A stretch of DNA of 64,000 bases, taken from contig OZ025870.1 of NCBI GenBank assembly GCA_964019415.1, positions 3,031,908-3,095,907 of the forward strand, in the 5' to 3' direction. Position numbers and translations under genes: made by a program. The notes under the pieces were generated by a model. The model did no database searches, had not been told where the DNA came from, and saw only the letters and a program-made list of their open reading frames with translations. Shown one piece after another: positions 11,966 through 22,408 of this stretch. Source of the DNA: Ianthella basta. Its lineage: Eukaryota; Porifera; Demospongiae; Verongiida; Ianthellidae. How positions within the stretch are numbered: position 1 is the first letter of the stretch; every line of letters starts with the position of its first letter.

Positions 11966-12069
11966 CAAATATTAATTCTTAGAACTAGAAGTTCGGGCGT
12001 CGGGGCGAAGTTTGTACCTATACTATAAGTTCGGGTTGGGTAGCTTTCGGACCGAAACGGAAGCACCGG

Positions 12070-12665
12070 TGTCACGGTTTATTCCATCCCCCCAGTTTTG
12101 TATCCCCCCGGGTAAAATAAACTAGGATACTTTATCCCCCGACTTCGATTTTCGGAGTATTTCTTAACTCTGTTTGGTGTGTTTCACCTTGAGGGGTTGT
12201 TCTGACATCCATCAACCCTGCTCTGACAAGCACTAGCTAAGATTCAGACCGTTTCGTGCTCCTCACATGCTTAGGCTGTAGCGTCGATGTACCTGCACAT
12301 CGATGTCCACCAGTTTGCGAAAGTGCACGCCGTACTGCTACTCAAGCACTTCTGCTCGTTGTAGTAGTGCCCTCTTGACATTCTTCGAGAACCCAGAGGA
12401 CTACACAAGCATCCCAGCCATGGTAGAAGGACAAAAACCTCACCGCGGTCGTCAGTTAACAAGATTGATGTGGTCTTCTGCAGGGACTGCAAAGGAAGTG
12501 CAGGGTTCGCAGATATCGTCACCTAACCGTCTCTTCTGGTAGTGGTAAGTCTCATCCTGCAGCAGGGTGCATTTTACTAGCTTCTATCAGCATTTCTGTG
12601 TCGTTTAACCAACCTTCGGTTACCCGGGGAGATACTTTATACGGGGGGTAAAATAAACTGTGACA
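12070..12665. mobile_element. TGTCA-ended MITE, TSD CCGG, 596 bp
   Basis: The ends TGTCACGGTTTATT and AATAAACTGTGACA form inverted repeats, with C-runs (CCATCCCCCC and GGGGGGTAAAAT) just inside. CCGG directly flanks both sides, giving a four-base target duplication. TGT termini plus a 4-bp TSD are features described for Ginger-type elements. No transposase is present. Confidence 0.75.
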
Positions 12666-13901
12666 CCGGATCGGACCAGGATTGGATAAGGCCCTGTGTG
12701 GTCGATCAAGCTGCTCTCACATTATTGCCCTTTGTATCGACTTGTCTTGCTCTCGATTCTCTGTGCTTGGTATGCCTCTCCAGTATAGAGTAGCGTTCGG
12801 CTAGCTAGCTATATAGCTACAGGATGTTTCTCTGTAAACAGTAAAATGTAAGTTAGCCATACCGCGGTCTATTTACTCTTCCAACGAATAACGTTGACAT
12901 GCATATGAAGTTTACTCGCGAAGTTCGTGCGAAGTTTGATTCATTTTCGGCGCCCCAATATTGTTTTGAGATTTTGGTAGGGTAAAACGGGGGAATTCGG
13001 GATATAATTTCATCGTGGTAACTAAGATATTACATTTTACGAAAACTACAAAGGGTACCAGAACGAATTTCTTTAAGAAGTCGGAGAAGACGTGGCTGTT
13101 TCATATTGTACACAAATCATCTCAAACCGGCTATGACAGGGAATGCAAGGTAGCCTGATTCATTTTCTTAGAAATTTTACAGCAAAATGGCCGACGGGGC
13201 AATTTGAAATACAATGTGTTGGGAACGGCCGAAGTGAAATTGAACCACTACAGTGCATTGAATCTGCAGTCAAAGCTGTGTGAATGCTGGTTCTATACAT
13301 TGGAGAACTATTGGACAATGTCACACCTTCGTTGGAGGATTTCCTTCAAAGGAATGAAATATTTGTGATACTGTGCGTTTCGCTTGGCACACGTCTTCCA
13401 GCGTGCATCATCGACAGACCTCTGGCTTCCAGACCCTTGTACTCCATCTCCTAAGCTCAGCTTTGTACTTCGTGACAGTTTGAAAGTCATTCTTTGGCCG
13501 AAATACCAGTATTTTAACGAATAATGTCGATGGACCTGTCATGAAAAAATTAGACCCACCTGAAAAGGTTCCCCCCAGTCCAAATATTTCAAAATATTTG
13601 GACCCCCGGTCCCAATATTTTGAAATATTTGGACCCCCCAGAACTAATATTTCAGAAATGGACTGAAATCTTTGGACCTATCATGAAATATGTGGACCCC
13701 CTCATCTATGTTTAGATTCTGGGCTTTCCAGGCCTAATAGCTACTTGATATGCATTTCATTTTCACCATCAACACAATACATGCATGGGGATTTGAACTT
13801 CATAAAAGTACATTATTTAAGCAGAATGTGAATAAATACAAATGCAGCTATAATGTTGCAAAAATGAAGTTGTAGCTTACATAGCACAATGTCATGCACA
13901 G

Positions 13902-14312
13902 TCAGTACAAATCCACTGTTCCTCTAAACTGCATGTGGAACCATTGATCACATGAATTACACAAGACCATGTCGCTCCAGGTCTCTGGCATGAGACAATT
14001 GCAATACAGACAGATGTTCTTCAGCTTTCGTGGGTGCAAGAACTTGGGCCTATGCCTATCCCTTGGGAAAGGGAGCATCTTTCCCGTGCAAAAGCACTTT
14101 GCCAAGTGACTTCTCATATTTCCTGTCTAAAAAAGATGCCCGTAATATCTTTTCGGGCTGTATGGTATGCATAGGCAATGGCATACATACCACAATCTTT
14201 GCTCCCCTCCTGTTGTGGTATAGTTGGAACTTTGACTGTCAGCTGTGGCTCCACGTGGTTGCATCCCTCCCCCAAAATAGCGAATTTTAATTCTACAGAG
14301 CAGTGATCAAGA
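13902..14312 (-). pseudogene. C48/Ulp1-like peptidase C-terminus plus PHD-like finger
   Basis: On the minus strand, ELKFAILGEG is followed by VPTIPQQEGSKDCGMYAIAY. This is the Gln-x-Asp-Cys-Gly active-site motif of Ulp1/SENP-type cysteine peptidases. Then come CLYCNCLMPETWSDMVLCN and CDQWFH, a PHD-type zinc-binding pattern. A one-base frameshift near 14115 separates the two parts. The catalytic His region is missing. An acceptor-like CTCTGTAG starts the exon near 14312. It is part of the Ginger-like element. Confidence 0.65.
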
Positions 14313-14463
14313 CAAATGAGTAACAAGATGTGACCATGATTCCATGATAATACATGCAGCTACGTGTCTAGCAGAAACATCTACTAGCTACATGCACATG
14401 AAATCAGTTACACATGCGCATGTACATAGCTAGCTAGCTGGCCACTGGATATAGCTATGAACT

Positions 14464-14802
14464 TACCAGCTCCCTGACATCACTGGCTAGACCTTTCCAA
14501 TAGAAGCGTTCGAATACCCTTTGCCAGGTCTTCGTTACGCCAAAGTGGCTTGATGTTGGGTCCGAACGGCAGGCTTTGAGGATAAATCGCTGCTCCTCTA
14601 CAGAGGTCACTACTTTGACCCTTCTCCCTTTCCTCTGAACGAAAACTTCACCCTGTTCTGCTGTTAGCGTCGCCGCTCTCTTCCGCACTGCACGCTTTCG
14701 ATCCTTGACTAGGTCAGAGGGGTAGCCATTACCCAGCACGTACTCAATAGCAAGCTCCAATATAACGTCTTCTTCAGTACCAGGTTCTTCCTTCTGCTCC
14801 AT
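14464..14802 (-). pseudogene. Ginger integrase N-terminus with H2C2 zinc-binding domain
   Basis: An ATG-started frame of about 110 codons reads MEQKEEPGTEEDV and later SSHFGVTKTWQRVFERFYWK and GLASDVREL, then a donor (CTG|GTAAGT). HxGxxKT...RFYWxG..DV is the N-terminal zinc-binding module of gypsy-type and Ginger integrases; the second Cys pair would be in the next exon. The following integrase core is not found before the peptidase exon. The frame itself has no lesion. Confidence 0.7.
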
Positions 14803-15333
14803 CTCAATTGTTATTCTCTACAGATTCTCCACTCTCTTTATAGGCGCTAGTGCCCGCCATTTCGTTCGTTGTGTGAACCGCCATTTCGTTCTATGTGTGG
14901 AATGTAGGGAACTTATATTTCAGTAGTGGTCCAAATATTTCGAAATATTTGGACCGGGGGGAACGTATATTATGGGGGTCCAATTTTTACGTGACAGACC
15001 CCGTAATTCTTCGCAACGCTGCTCGGCAGTTTGATCACTTTAGTCGATCTTCTTTGCACCAAGCTTCCCTCACTGTGTATGCTACCTCAGGATATCAACT
15101 AAGCTCTGATTTTGGCAAAGGTGAGTTTTCAGTGTATAATTTAAGCTGTAAATTACCATAAACTTTCTGATAACCCTGTGATACCAATGTCTTCTAGCAA
15201 AGATTTTGAATGCAGGGAACCGTCGTATACTGGGCTTGGTTGTGATGGATTATTAGGCGGTTTGTGCCATTCTTCATTGAATGCAAGCTGACTTTCCAAA
15301 TTACCCCATATTTCAAATTACCCCGCTTTACCC

Positions 15334-16025
15334 TATACGTATGGCTTCATGAACGTAGCTATTATATTTCCGTCATTGCAAATGCCGGCGCTCATGTCAT
15401 TCTTTACAAAGCTTAAAATCATTTCTAATGGCCTTTCGTCGTCTATCAATCGAAAGAAATGTGTTCATGAACAAGTGCTGAGAATGATATACTCGTAAAA
15501 AGCTGAACGAAAGAGTCTTCTGCGAGATACAGCTTATGGACGGACATTGTAAAATGGCCGCGCTCGATGCTCTCTGTTTGCTAGACTCAAAATTATCTTT
15601 CTTCGTATTTCGATGTGTATCCAAAGAATGAAAGATATTTCTAGAACATGTTTAAGTAATACTATTGTAGTAGAAAACGTAGTAACATGTACATCCTCAT
15701 CCAGAGCGTTATGTAGATCAAAAAGCGTCAGCAAAGCATTTTTACAGTTTGATAGGGGTGCTTCATTGGATGACTTGCTGGTTTGGGGTCTTGAAACTCT
15801 TGCACACCCTAAAGTCTATGGCATCATGATGTATCTTTTGGTCATCAGCAATGCTGCATCACCACTTATCTGAACTATTGAAGATACACAGGGAAGTTGC
15901 TAGCAAGTAGTTCAAGTTCATGGGCACCCTGGTGCCCCACGAGTTATTTTTAACTTGAAATACTTGTTCTTCCGTACATCCAAAGGTTTGATGTTAGCCA
16001 GAAGTTTGCATGTATGTATGTATAC
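15334..16025. other. Non-coding, no gene recognised
   Basis: Short open frames on both strands show no domain. Nothing else is supported. Confidence 0.5.
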
Positions 16026-16027
16026 GA

Positions 16028-16190
16028 AGTTGCCTTCAACTTTGTACAAAGTTGCCCCAAACTTTGTACTAAGTTTACTTCCGAAGTTTGTGCCAATTTA
16101 CCTTGACCTTTATACAAAGTTTTCTCTCAAAGTTTGTGCGCAGTTGACGTTGAAGTTCACGTGAAATTTAAATTTTGCAGTGAAGTTCGC
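16028..16190. repeat. Degenerate 20-base tandem repeat
   Basis: The motif AACTTTGTACAAAGTT and variants recur about eight times with spacing near 20 bases, partly palindromic. Confidence 0.6.
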
Positions 16191-16229
16191 TTCCAAATGT
16201 AAACATATTTTTGCGTCCACTGTAGCTAC

Positions 16230-16745
16230 GTTGGTCAATCAATCATGAAAAATGCCGAGCAATACTGCAGCTTAAATTAAAGAGCACAAAAACAGGACAC
16301 TTCGACCCAGCGGTGTTAAGACCATTGGGTCGAAGCGTCCTGCTCCCACCTTATGTTCTTTAAGCTGCAGTATTGCTCACCTCCTTTCATGATTGAGAAT
16401 TATATAAATTCAGTAACTTTATCTTGAACTTCTGCTGTTCTGCTGTCTCTTCCACAGACAGTTGAAGTTGCTTAGCATTGATTTGTGCTCTATTTTTTGC
16501 AAAGAACATTCATTTCATCAGAAATCACCCATCAAAGATTTTCAAAGAAGCACTTTTGCAATCATATGTTCATTGCCTTTCAACTGCTCTTTCTTCACAA
16601 TATTTTTCTTGTTATATTGTGTAAATTTACTTTCCATGCAGCTTTGTAAACATCCAGATTCTTCCTCTATCTCATTCTGAAGGTCTGCCTTAAGCGCTTT
16701 ACACTGCAGCAACGTCTTCTTCCAATTTGCTTGCGTCTGTATGTT
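16230..16745. repeat. Dispersed palindromic repeat with coding remnant, copy 1
   Basis: 16236-16395 is a foldback. AGCAATACTGCAGCTTAAA and GGACACTTCGACCCA are mirrored by TGGGTCGAAGCGTCC and TTTAAGCTGCAGTATTGCT. Sequence continues colinear with 57188-57680 for about 500 bases, so both are copies of one larger repeat. Confidence 0.85.
16560..16742 (-). pseudogene. Coiled-coil protein fragment
   Basis: Minus-strand translation gives QTQANWKKTLLQCKALKADL, then QNEIEEESGCLQSC and KKEQLKGNEHMIAK before a stop. The copy at 57480-57660 shares the frame but has an early stop. The motif EQLKGNEHMIA resembles DQLKGIEQLIA in the exon at 43967-44133, so all three may derive from one coiled-coil gene carried by a repeat. 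Confidence 0.45.
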
Positions 16746-16875
16746 TACATTGACCTATAATAGCAAAATAAACAAGTATTTCGAGTTAAAAAACTCATGG
16801 GGCTGCCGACCCAGTTTGAAATACTGGCTCCCACTAGTCGCTGCTATGTTATCAATATACTAGACAGAATACAAT

Positions 16876-17055
16876 TTTCTACAAAAATTGTAAGGATGTA
16901 GGGATGGCATAAAAAGGACAGAAACAAGTAAAGGCTCTTACACAGTGGAGCATTTACCATGGTCCCTACATGCAAGAATGTTGCACCGTATAGTCCTACA
17001 CCCTTGAATGTAGGAACAATGGTTTTTGTAGAATTTTTTATTTCTAGTTTCTGTA
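16876..17055. repeat. Diverged inverted repeat
   Basis: TCTACAAAAATTGT...GGACAGAAAC is mirrored by GTTTCTGTACTTTTTATGG and ACAATGGTTTTTGTAGAA, giving a foldback element of about 180 bp. Confidence 0.6.
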
Positions 17056-17552
17056 CTTTTTATGGTGTGCAAGCTGCACATGCTAAGTGCCACTAGAGGA
17101 CATCCATGCAGGTTACAGTATAGGACCTTATTTCCGTAATCCTGGAGCTCGAGTTGTCAGCTATCTCCCAGCTTCCACGCCAGCCCACCTAAGAGCTTAG
17201 AAACAGTGACCAGAAGTTAGCTGAGTACTAATTAAAAATGGCGGTCCACGGATGACCTTTTGAAACGACACGCAAGATAACTTCGGCCTAAGCACTTGTC
17301 TCGTATACGCCTCAAACGGCCTCCTGATGGTGTTGGCTGGCTTTTGGACAGAAACTTAAAGAACAGTAGGCGGAAAACTGCTCGACGTCATCATAAAATA
17401 GCGTCTTGCCCGTAGCAACGTCTCCTGAAAGACTCAACAACCCCAATGTGTGAACAATACGCTTTCAAAGCCTATACTTTGAAAGAATACTGTTCAGTTA
17501 ATGTACAGTAGTTTCGTCTTCGAATTAGTTTGATAGCTAATTCTGCTCGTCA
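17056..17552. other. Non-coding, no gene recognised
   Basis: I see no supported gene or repeat in this stretch. Confidence 0.45.
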
Positions 17553-17644
17553 CACAGGGTAGTTATACCAGGAAACCTGTACTTTAGGTGAAAGGTGTGG
17601 ATAATCGCTAAATTCCTTTCATTAACAGTTTTGGAGGGAGAAAC

Positions 17645-17693
17645 TTAGTGATGTCACGGATGACATCACTGATGTCACAAATGACATCACTAA
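17645..17693. repeat. Compound palindrome of TGACATCA motifs
   Basis: CTTAGTGATGTCA is mirrored by TGACATCACTAAG. Between the arms are a further TGACATCA and TGATGTCA. Four ATF/CREB-like half-site pairs therefore lie within 49 bases. Confidence 0.8.
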
Positions 17694-17927
17694 GCTAGAG
17701 CTCACACAAGAGACCAGCACTCCACTAGAGTGCTTATACAATAGACCAAAACTCAGCTAGAGTGCTTATACAACACACCAGCACTTCGAAGTACTCACAC
17801 AACAGACTAGCCCTATGCTAGAGTGCTTACATAGCAGATAAGCACTTGCTACAGTGCTCACACAAATTATTCTCTGTATTCCAGTATTTGTCTACAGCAA
17901 TAATCGAGTTGGTACTGAGTATGTGTA

Positions 17928-18235
17928 GAGCGAGACAGCGTGTGGAATGAGAAAACGTTTATGGAGCGAAGCAGCGCGTCGAATGAGACTGTGTTAAATT
18001 AGCTACGTACATACGTAGCGTGTAGAGTGAGACAGCGCGTGGAGAGAGGCGTGTGTTGAGTGAGGTCGCGTACGGAATGAAGCAGTGTGCGGAGTGAGAC
18101 AGCGCATGAGGAGTGAGACAGCGCATGGACTAAAACAGTGCGTAGACTGAAGCTGCGTGTGGAGTTAGGCAGCGCGTGGAGTGAGACAACGCGTGAATTG
18201 AAGCTGTGCAATGACTTAGGCAGCGTGTAATGTGG
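17928..18235. repeat. Degenerate ~21-base minisatellite
   Basis: About 14 imperfect copies of GGAGTGAGACAGCGCGT lie head to tail, interrupted once near 17995-18015. Confidence 0.85.
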
Positions 18236-19387
18236 CACACATGGATGCACCCCAACGTACCTTTACTAAATCATCCTCTTCCAGTTCTGTGGGCCTGACA
18301 ACAATAACAGATACTGTCCTCGATCTGCTGCACTTTGGTTGACGAGCCGTGTCCTAACTTCCCTTTAACACATTGCTATTCTACAACGTTAGTGACGTTT
18401 GTCGACGTCATCACAATGGCTGGTTTGTTGTTCAGGAAATTTTGTATAAAAAATGGCATACTTAGAGCCCCTTCTTGGTGAGTGTGCTGCATATCATCGT
18501 TAGTAGTAAATATGCCTTCATATTCGACTGAGAACAGAAGTGTGCTGTAGTCTCTTTTCGAGAAAATAGCATTTAAACGTGCGAATTGTGACAAAATTAC
18601 TACGAAGAAGGTGCTTTTCTTTATTTTTTCTCTGAACAGATGCATATATGCCCAGTTCTCAGTCGATTCTGAAACTTTACATTTCCCTACACCTAACCAG
18701 TGCAGCTACGTGTGTTTCAGGCGTCATCTAGATATGCCGGTTTTGCGCTGAATGTCGGCGAGTATGCCATTTTCAACACCTTCAAATATCATTATCCAAG
18801 CTTTCTCCTTTGTGCTGATTGACTTTTCTGATAAAGCTAAGATCATACTTCCTTCTCCTGACATTCGATTTTCGTAGAATCATTCAGAGAGCGAAAATAT
18901 GATGTTTCAAAAAGGTGCAAATTTAGAGGCGATGTTAGTGTTTCCAGGTATAACTACCCTGTGCAGTTACAGCTGGTGAAGAAGAATATAAAGACAAAAA
19001 TGGATGTTTTCGAGTGTCATTTTCTCACTGAAAGACCATGTTTGCTTGCCTTCCAGGTCAGTTTAGTGTATGAATATTTCATATTTAGCCCTACGAAGCC
19101 TCGTTTTGACGCTTTTCGACACTTTTCCCGATTTCGTCCCTATACCAGTGTATTGCGAATTCGAAACACCCTGTACCATCCCTACATAGAGAGTACTATC
19201 GCACTCTCTTACAAGTTACAAAATACTAGGGTGAAGCCATACAAGGAATGCACTCAAAAAGTGCATGTATGTGGCAGCAGCATGGGATGGCCTGGCAGAA
19301 ATGTGCTTGCCACAATATTAAAGCTCTCATCATTTGGCGCAGAACAAATTGTGTATTTTTCCCGATTAGGCCTTTGCTCTTGTGTGT

Positions 19388-19407
19388 GGGGGGGGGCGGG
19401 GGGGGGT
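19388..19407. repeat. Poly-G run
   Basis: Two G-runs of nine bases each are separated by one C. Confidence 0.9.
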
Positions 19408-19916
19408 TGAAAGTTCACATATAAATGCCCATAGGAGAATACTGAATGTACTGTAGGGTGTGGCATCAATAATCGGAAGTAATCAATAATCGGTAACCAG
19501 ATCTCGACCGTTACAGCTTCTTTCGCCGCGATTCTTGGTGCACATGTAGAGGAGAAGTATTCAAGAGGATGCAGAACGTTTGGCGTGGATCCGCTTTTCC
19601 GAACACAAGATATTGCTTCAAATACGCTATTTCCGAAATAACATAAATTCGGTTGGAAGTCATCTAAATTCGGTCGGCGACTTGTACATCGCGAAGCTAG
19701 AAGATTTGTGCACTCTCACCATCTAAGCAGGTGAGTACACTCAAGTCCTGGCCGCAGCAGAAGATTAGGACGAATTGGTTTACTGGCGACGACGCACCAC
19801 TGCCTTGAACAGGAAGCGCTGGGGTCATCAAAAATCGGAACAGAGTGAGACTACAAAATGGCGACAGGCAGAAAAGCTGGCATGTGTGGTCACTACAGCA
19901 CATTGTGGAGATATGG

Positions 19917-20150
19917 TCAAGACTGCAGGGTGCAAGCAGGACACTTGTACGTCTTCTCCTTGGCGCATTTGTGGGCTATCCCTGCGCACAGACAGTGATA
20001 CCACCGCGGACAGTGGTCGCACCAAACCCATTTCCTTGCCTTCAGATGCCCGCACGGCCCAGTTTGACAGTCTGACTGTTCTGGAGATGAAGGCGAGTCG
20101 TTGTTTGCTGCTGGTTGGCACGGAAGTTGATCCTGCTGTGTCAGTGCCAC
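19917..20150 (-). pseudogene. PHD-like C-terminal finger of the pogo transposase
   Basis: Minus-strand translation contains RKWVWCDHCPRWYHCLCAG and KCAKEKTYKCPACTLQS, a C4HC3-like zinc-finger pattern. Just upstream, in a different frame, lies YTRRKEEGYNLPDPRYRQW, the kind of C-terminal tail seen in related transposases. The frame change means the tail can no longer be read through to the finger. It belongs to the element at 19456-21983. Confidence 0.55.
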
Positions 20151-20272
20151 TTGCCAACCACTGCCTGTATCGTGGATCGGGTAGGTTGTAGCCTTCCTCC
20201 TTCCTCCTTGTGTACAAGCGTACCTCCTCAGTGCTGAATTGTTGTGTAGTTGGTGCTGGATCTGCGGCTTGC

Positions 20273-21316
20273 TTAATTGCAGAAGAGGATGATTTCCTCT
20301 TCTGCAGCCATAGATATGGTATTTAGGTTGTAATGAGATGAGTGGCCATCTAAGAGAAGGAGAAGTGGCCGACTCGATGGTGCATGCACCAGGAAGTGGT
20401 TACTGAACCACTCATGAAACAAGTCAGTATTCATCCATCCGCTGTCAGATAAATCATAGAAGGTTCCCGGAACTTCTCCCATGGTCATTTCGATCTGAAG
20501 GTGTTTCCGGTCGAAAATGACCATAGGTGGTATGCTGTACCCGCTCGCGCTGGCACAGGCCATCACAGTGATCTGCGATTTGTCACCTGATGTTAAGGTG
20601 TATGGATGCTTCTGGCCTACACTTGTAACCACTCTAGGTGGCTTTTGTGTTAGGGGCATCCCTGTTTCGTCACAATTATAGATTTGCCCCGAACAATGGG
20701 CCAAGCCATATTCTGCAATGGTCTTTTCAAGCAAATTGAAGTAAGCTTCAATGATTTGCGGATTATTGGCGATCGCTCGGGCATAAGAGAGGGGCTCAGC
20801 ATGTCTGAGTGAGATCTCTGGATGCCGTTGGCGGAATCTGTCCCACCACCCTTTTGTCAGTTCAACATCACAATCAGGATTGCGGGCATTGACCATCTGC
20901 AGGGCAATTGCGAGCACATCTTGTCGGGATTTAGCATACCCTACTGAAGCACAATCAACCAAAAACTGTACAAGTTTGGCTTCATCTTCATCCGTAAGAT
21001 ATGCTCTCCTGCCACTTTTGGCCTTGACAGGGACCTTCCCAGTTACCTTGTCATACAAGGTAGATTTGGGGACTCCGTATTCTTCAGCAGCTGCTCCTAC
21101 AGTTAGCTTGCCTGTCAGCACAGCTTCGCATGCCTTGTCCATACTAAGGATACTGTATCCTCGGTAGGTCTGAGGGCGTGTAGTAGTGAAGGGTACAGCT
21201 ACTTTGTCATGGGATCTTGCAATCCTTGATTGCAAGGAAGACTGACCAGCAACACGAAGTGGAGCACAGCCAGCCATGTCTACAAGGGAACAGTCACATT
21301 TACACTCAGTAGACAT
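20273..21316 (-). CDS. pogo/Tigger transposase, truncated before third catalytic Asp
   Basis: The frame is 347 residues from ATG. Residues about 57-100 form a psq-type helix-turn-helix (VGAAAEEYGVPKSTLYDKV). Residues about 105-170 are a CENP-B-like second DNA-binding region (GWWDRFRQRHPEISL). The DDE_1 core follows with YNCDETG (Asp216) and LLLLLDGHSSHY (Asp323). A full pogo enzyme continues past a third Asp, but here the frame stops after EEEIILFCN. The C-terminal tail and finger lie beyond in other frames, so an internal deletion removed the end of the catalytic core. The role was cut-and-paste transposition at TA sites; this copy is predicted inactive. Confidence 0.88.
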   Translation of the reverse strand: MSTECKCDCSLVDMAGCAPLRVAGQSSLQSRIARSHDKVAVPFTTTRPQTYRGYSILSMDKACEAVLTGKLTVGAAAEEYGVPKSTLYDKVTGKVPVKAKSGRRAYLTDEDEAKLVQFLVDCASVGYAKSRQDVLAIALQMVNARNPDCDVELTKGWWDRFRQRHPEISLRHAEPLSYARAIANNPQIIEAYFNLLEKTIAEYGLAHCSGQIYNCDETGMPLTQKPPRVVTSVGQKHPYTLTSGDKSQITVMACASASGYSIPPMVIFDRKHLQIEMTMGEVPGTFYDLSDSGWMNTDLFHEWFSNHFLVHAPSSRPLLLLLDGHSSHYNLNTISMAAEEEIILFCN

Positions 21317-21985
21317 TATTGTGTTTGGTCATGGCCAGCTGTTTAATGAATGTTTATTTTGGAAGCCTTATTAATGTATACTTTGTGAAGCTTTGTTATG
21401 GAGTGTGACTTAACCACAAATATGCAAATGGTTGGCTGGCGTGCATGCTGAAGGCATACCTTGAGGCTCGTTTGAAACGTTTCGGCACACAGTTCGCTCC
21501 CAGGCACTCAGAGAGGAAAGGGAAAGACAATTGATATAAACTGCAGTCACGGACAAGTCGCAAATTCAAAAAACCTGCAATGGGATAGTTTAGGAAGTTG
21601 CCGATTTTTGATGACCCCAGCGCTTCCTGTTCAAGGCAGTGGTGCGTCGTCGCCGGTAAACCTATTCGCCCTAATCTTCTGCTGCGGCCAGGACTTGAGT
21701 GTACTCACCTGCTTAGATGGTAAGAGTGCACAAATCTTCTAGCTTCGCGATGTACAAGTCGCCGACCGAATTTAGATGACTTCCAACCGAATTTATGTTA
21801 TTTCGGAAATAGCGTATTTGAAGCAATATCTTGTGTTCGGAAAAGCGGATCCACGCCAAACGTTCTGCATCCTCTTGAATACTTCTCCTCTACATGTGCA
21901 CCAAGAATCGCGGCGAAAGAAGCTGTAACGGTCGAGATCTGGTTACCGATTATTGATGACTTCCGAATATTGATGCCACACCCTA

Positions 21986-22328
21986 CATTAATACTGAAAC
22001 ATAGTGATGCCTTGTATTGAAACAAAAAAGCCGCATACAGTCATGAACTGTGGCAGCCGTGCCCTGGTGGTCCATTTGACCCATGGCATGGGCACGATTG
22101 CATAATGCACCTCAAGATAGCCACTATAAATGGGGTAATCAAATTATAGCACCAATCAGCACCAATTAGCAGGAATCAACACCTATGCAGTAGCCCAGCC
22201 CTTAGCACAGTTGCCTGACAATCCCTACAGTGCAGGGTCCAAATCCTACTTCACCCATTCCCCCTCTCTTTTTTGCTTGGCTTCATCTGCCCCTGCCCCA
22301 CTACCACCTCCACCACCAGCACTGGTCA
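21986..22328. other. Non-coding, no gene recognised
   Basis: It holds a short imperfect inverted repeat around GTGCCCTGGTGG / CCCATGGCATGGGCAC. Nothing else is supported. Confidence 0.45.
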
Positions 22329-22358
22329 CCACCACCACCACCACCACCACTACCACCA
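22329..22358. repeat. (ACC)n trinucleotide microsatellite
   Basis: About nine ACC units with one CTA variant. Confidence 0.9.
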
Positions 22359-22408
22359 TGTTGCTGATGGTACCCACGATAAGTTCGAAATCCAGTAGAG
22401 TACTTGGG

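Larger units (their letters stand above)
13537..14996. mobile_element. Ginger-like DNA transposon, 1460 bp, TSD GACC
   Basis: Inverted repeats of about 67 bp start TGTCATGAAAAAATTAGACC at 13537 and TGTCACGTAAAAATTGGACC inward from 14996. Both continue into GTTCCCCCC and a palindrome CCAAATATTT(C)AAATATTTGG. GACC at 13533-13536 and 14997-15000 is a four-base target duplication. The minus strand encodes an H2C2 integrase zinc-binding exon, then C48-peptidase and PHD-like remnants, the set expected of Ginger (gypsy-integrase-related) transposons. The DDE core is absent, so this is an internally deleted derivative. Confidence 0.8.
12980..15333. mobile_element. TA-flanked GGGTAAA-ended element hosting a nested transposon
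   Basis: The inverted ends GGGTAAAACGGGG(G)AATT and AATTACCCCGCTTTACCC are flanked by TA on both sides, consistent with a Tc1/mariner/pogo-type MITE. About 890 bp belong to this element. The rest is the Ginger-like element at 13537-14996. No gene of its own is recognised. Confidence 0.7.
17553..18963. mobile_element. TIR element, 1411 bp, unclassified
   Basis: The ends CACAGGGTAGTTATACC(A)GG and CC(A)GGTATAACTACCCTGTG are inverted repeats of about 25 bases. No matching target duplication is visible. The element holds a CRE-like palindrome (17645-17693), 30-45 base degenerate repeats (17700-17870) and a 21-base minisatellite. CAGGG termini recall hAT elements, but the evidence is weak. Confidence 0.6.
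19456..21983. mobile_element. pogo/Tigger-type transposon with 383-bp TIRs
   Basis: Inverted repeats 19456-19838 and 21601-21983 are nearly identical. They start GGGTGTGGCATCAATA and end TCATCAAAAATCGG, and TA flanks both sides (19454-19455 and 21984-21985). The terminal GG(C)ATCAATAATCGGAAGT is followed by a second ATCAATAATCGG, a possible subterminal transposase site. The minus strand between them encodes a CENP-B/psq-type transposase. The near identity of the long TIRs suggests recent activity. Confidence 0.92.

Noticed and set aside
20880-21167. Plus-strand frame opposite the pogo transposase
   Set aside because: Antisense shadow of a well-supported DDE transposase.
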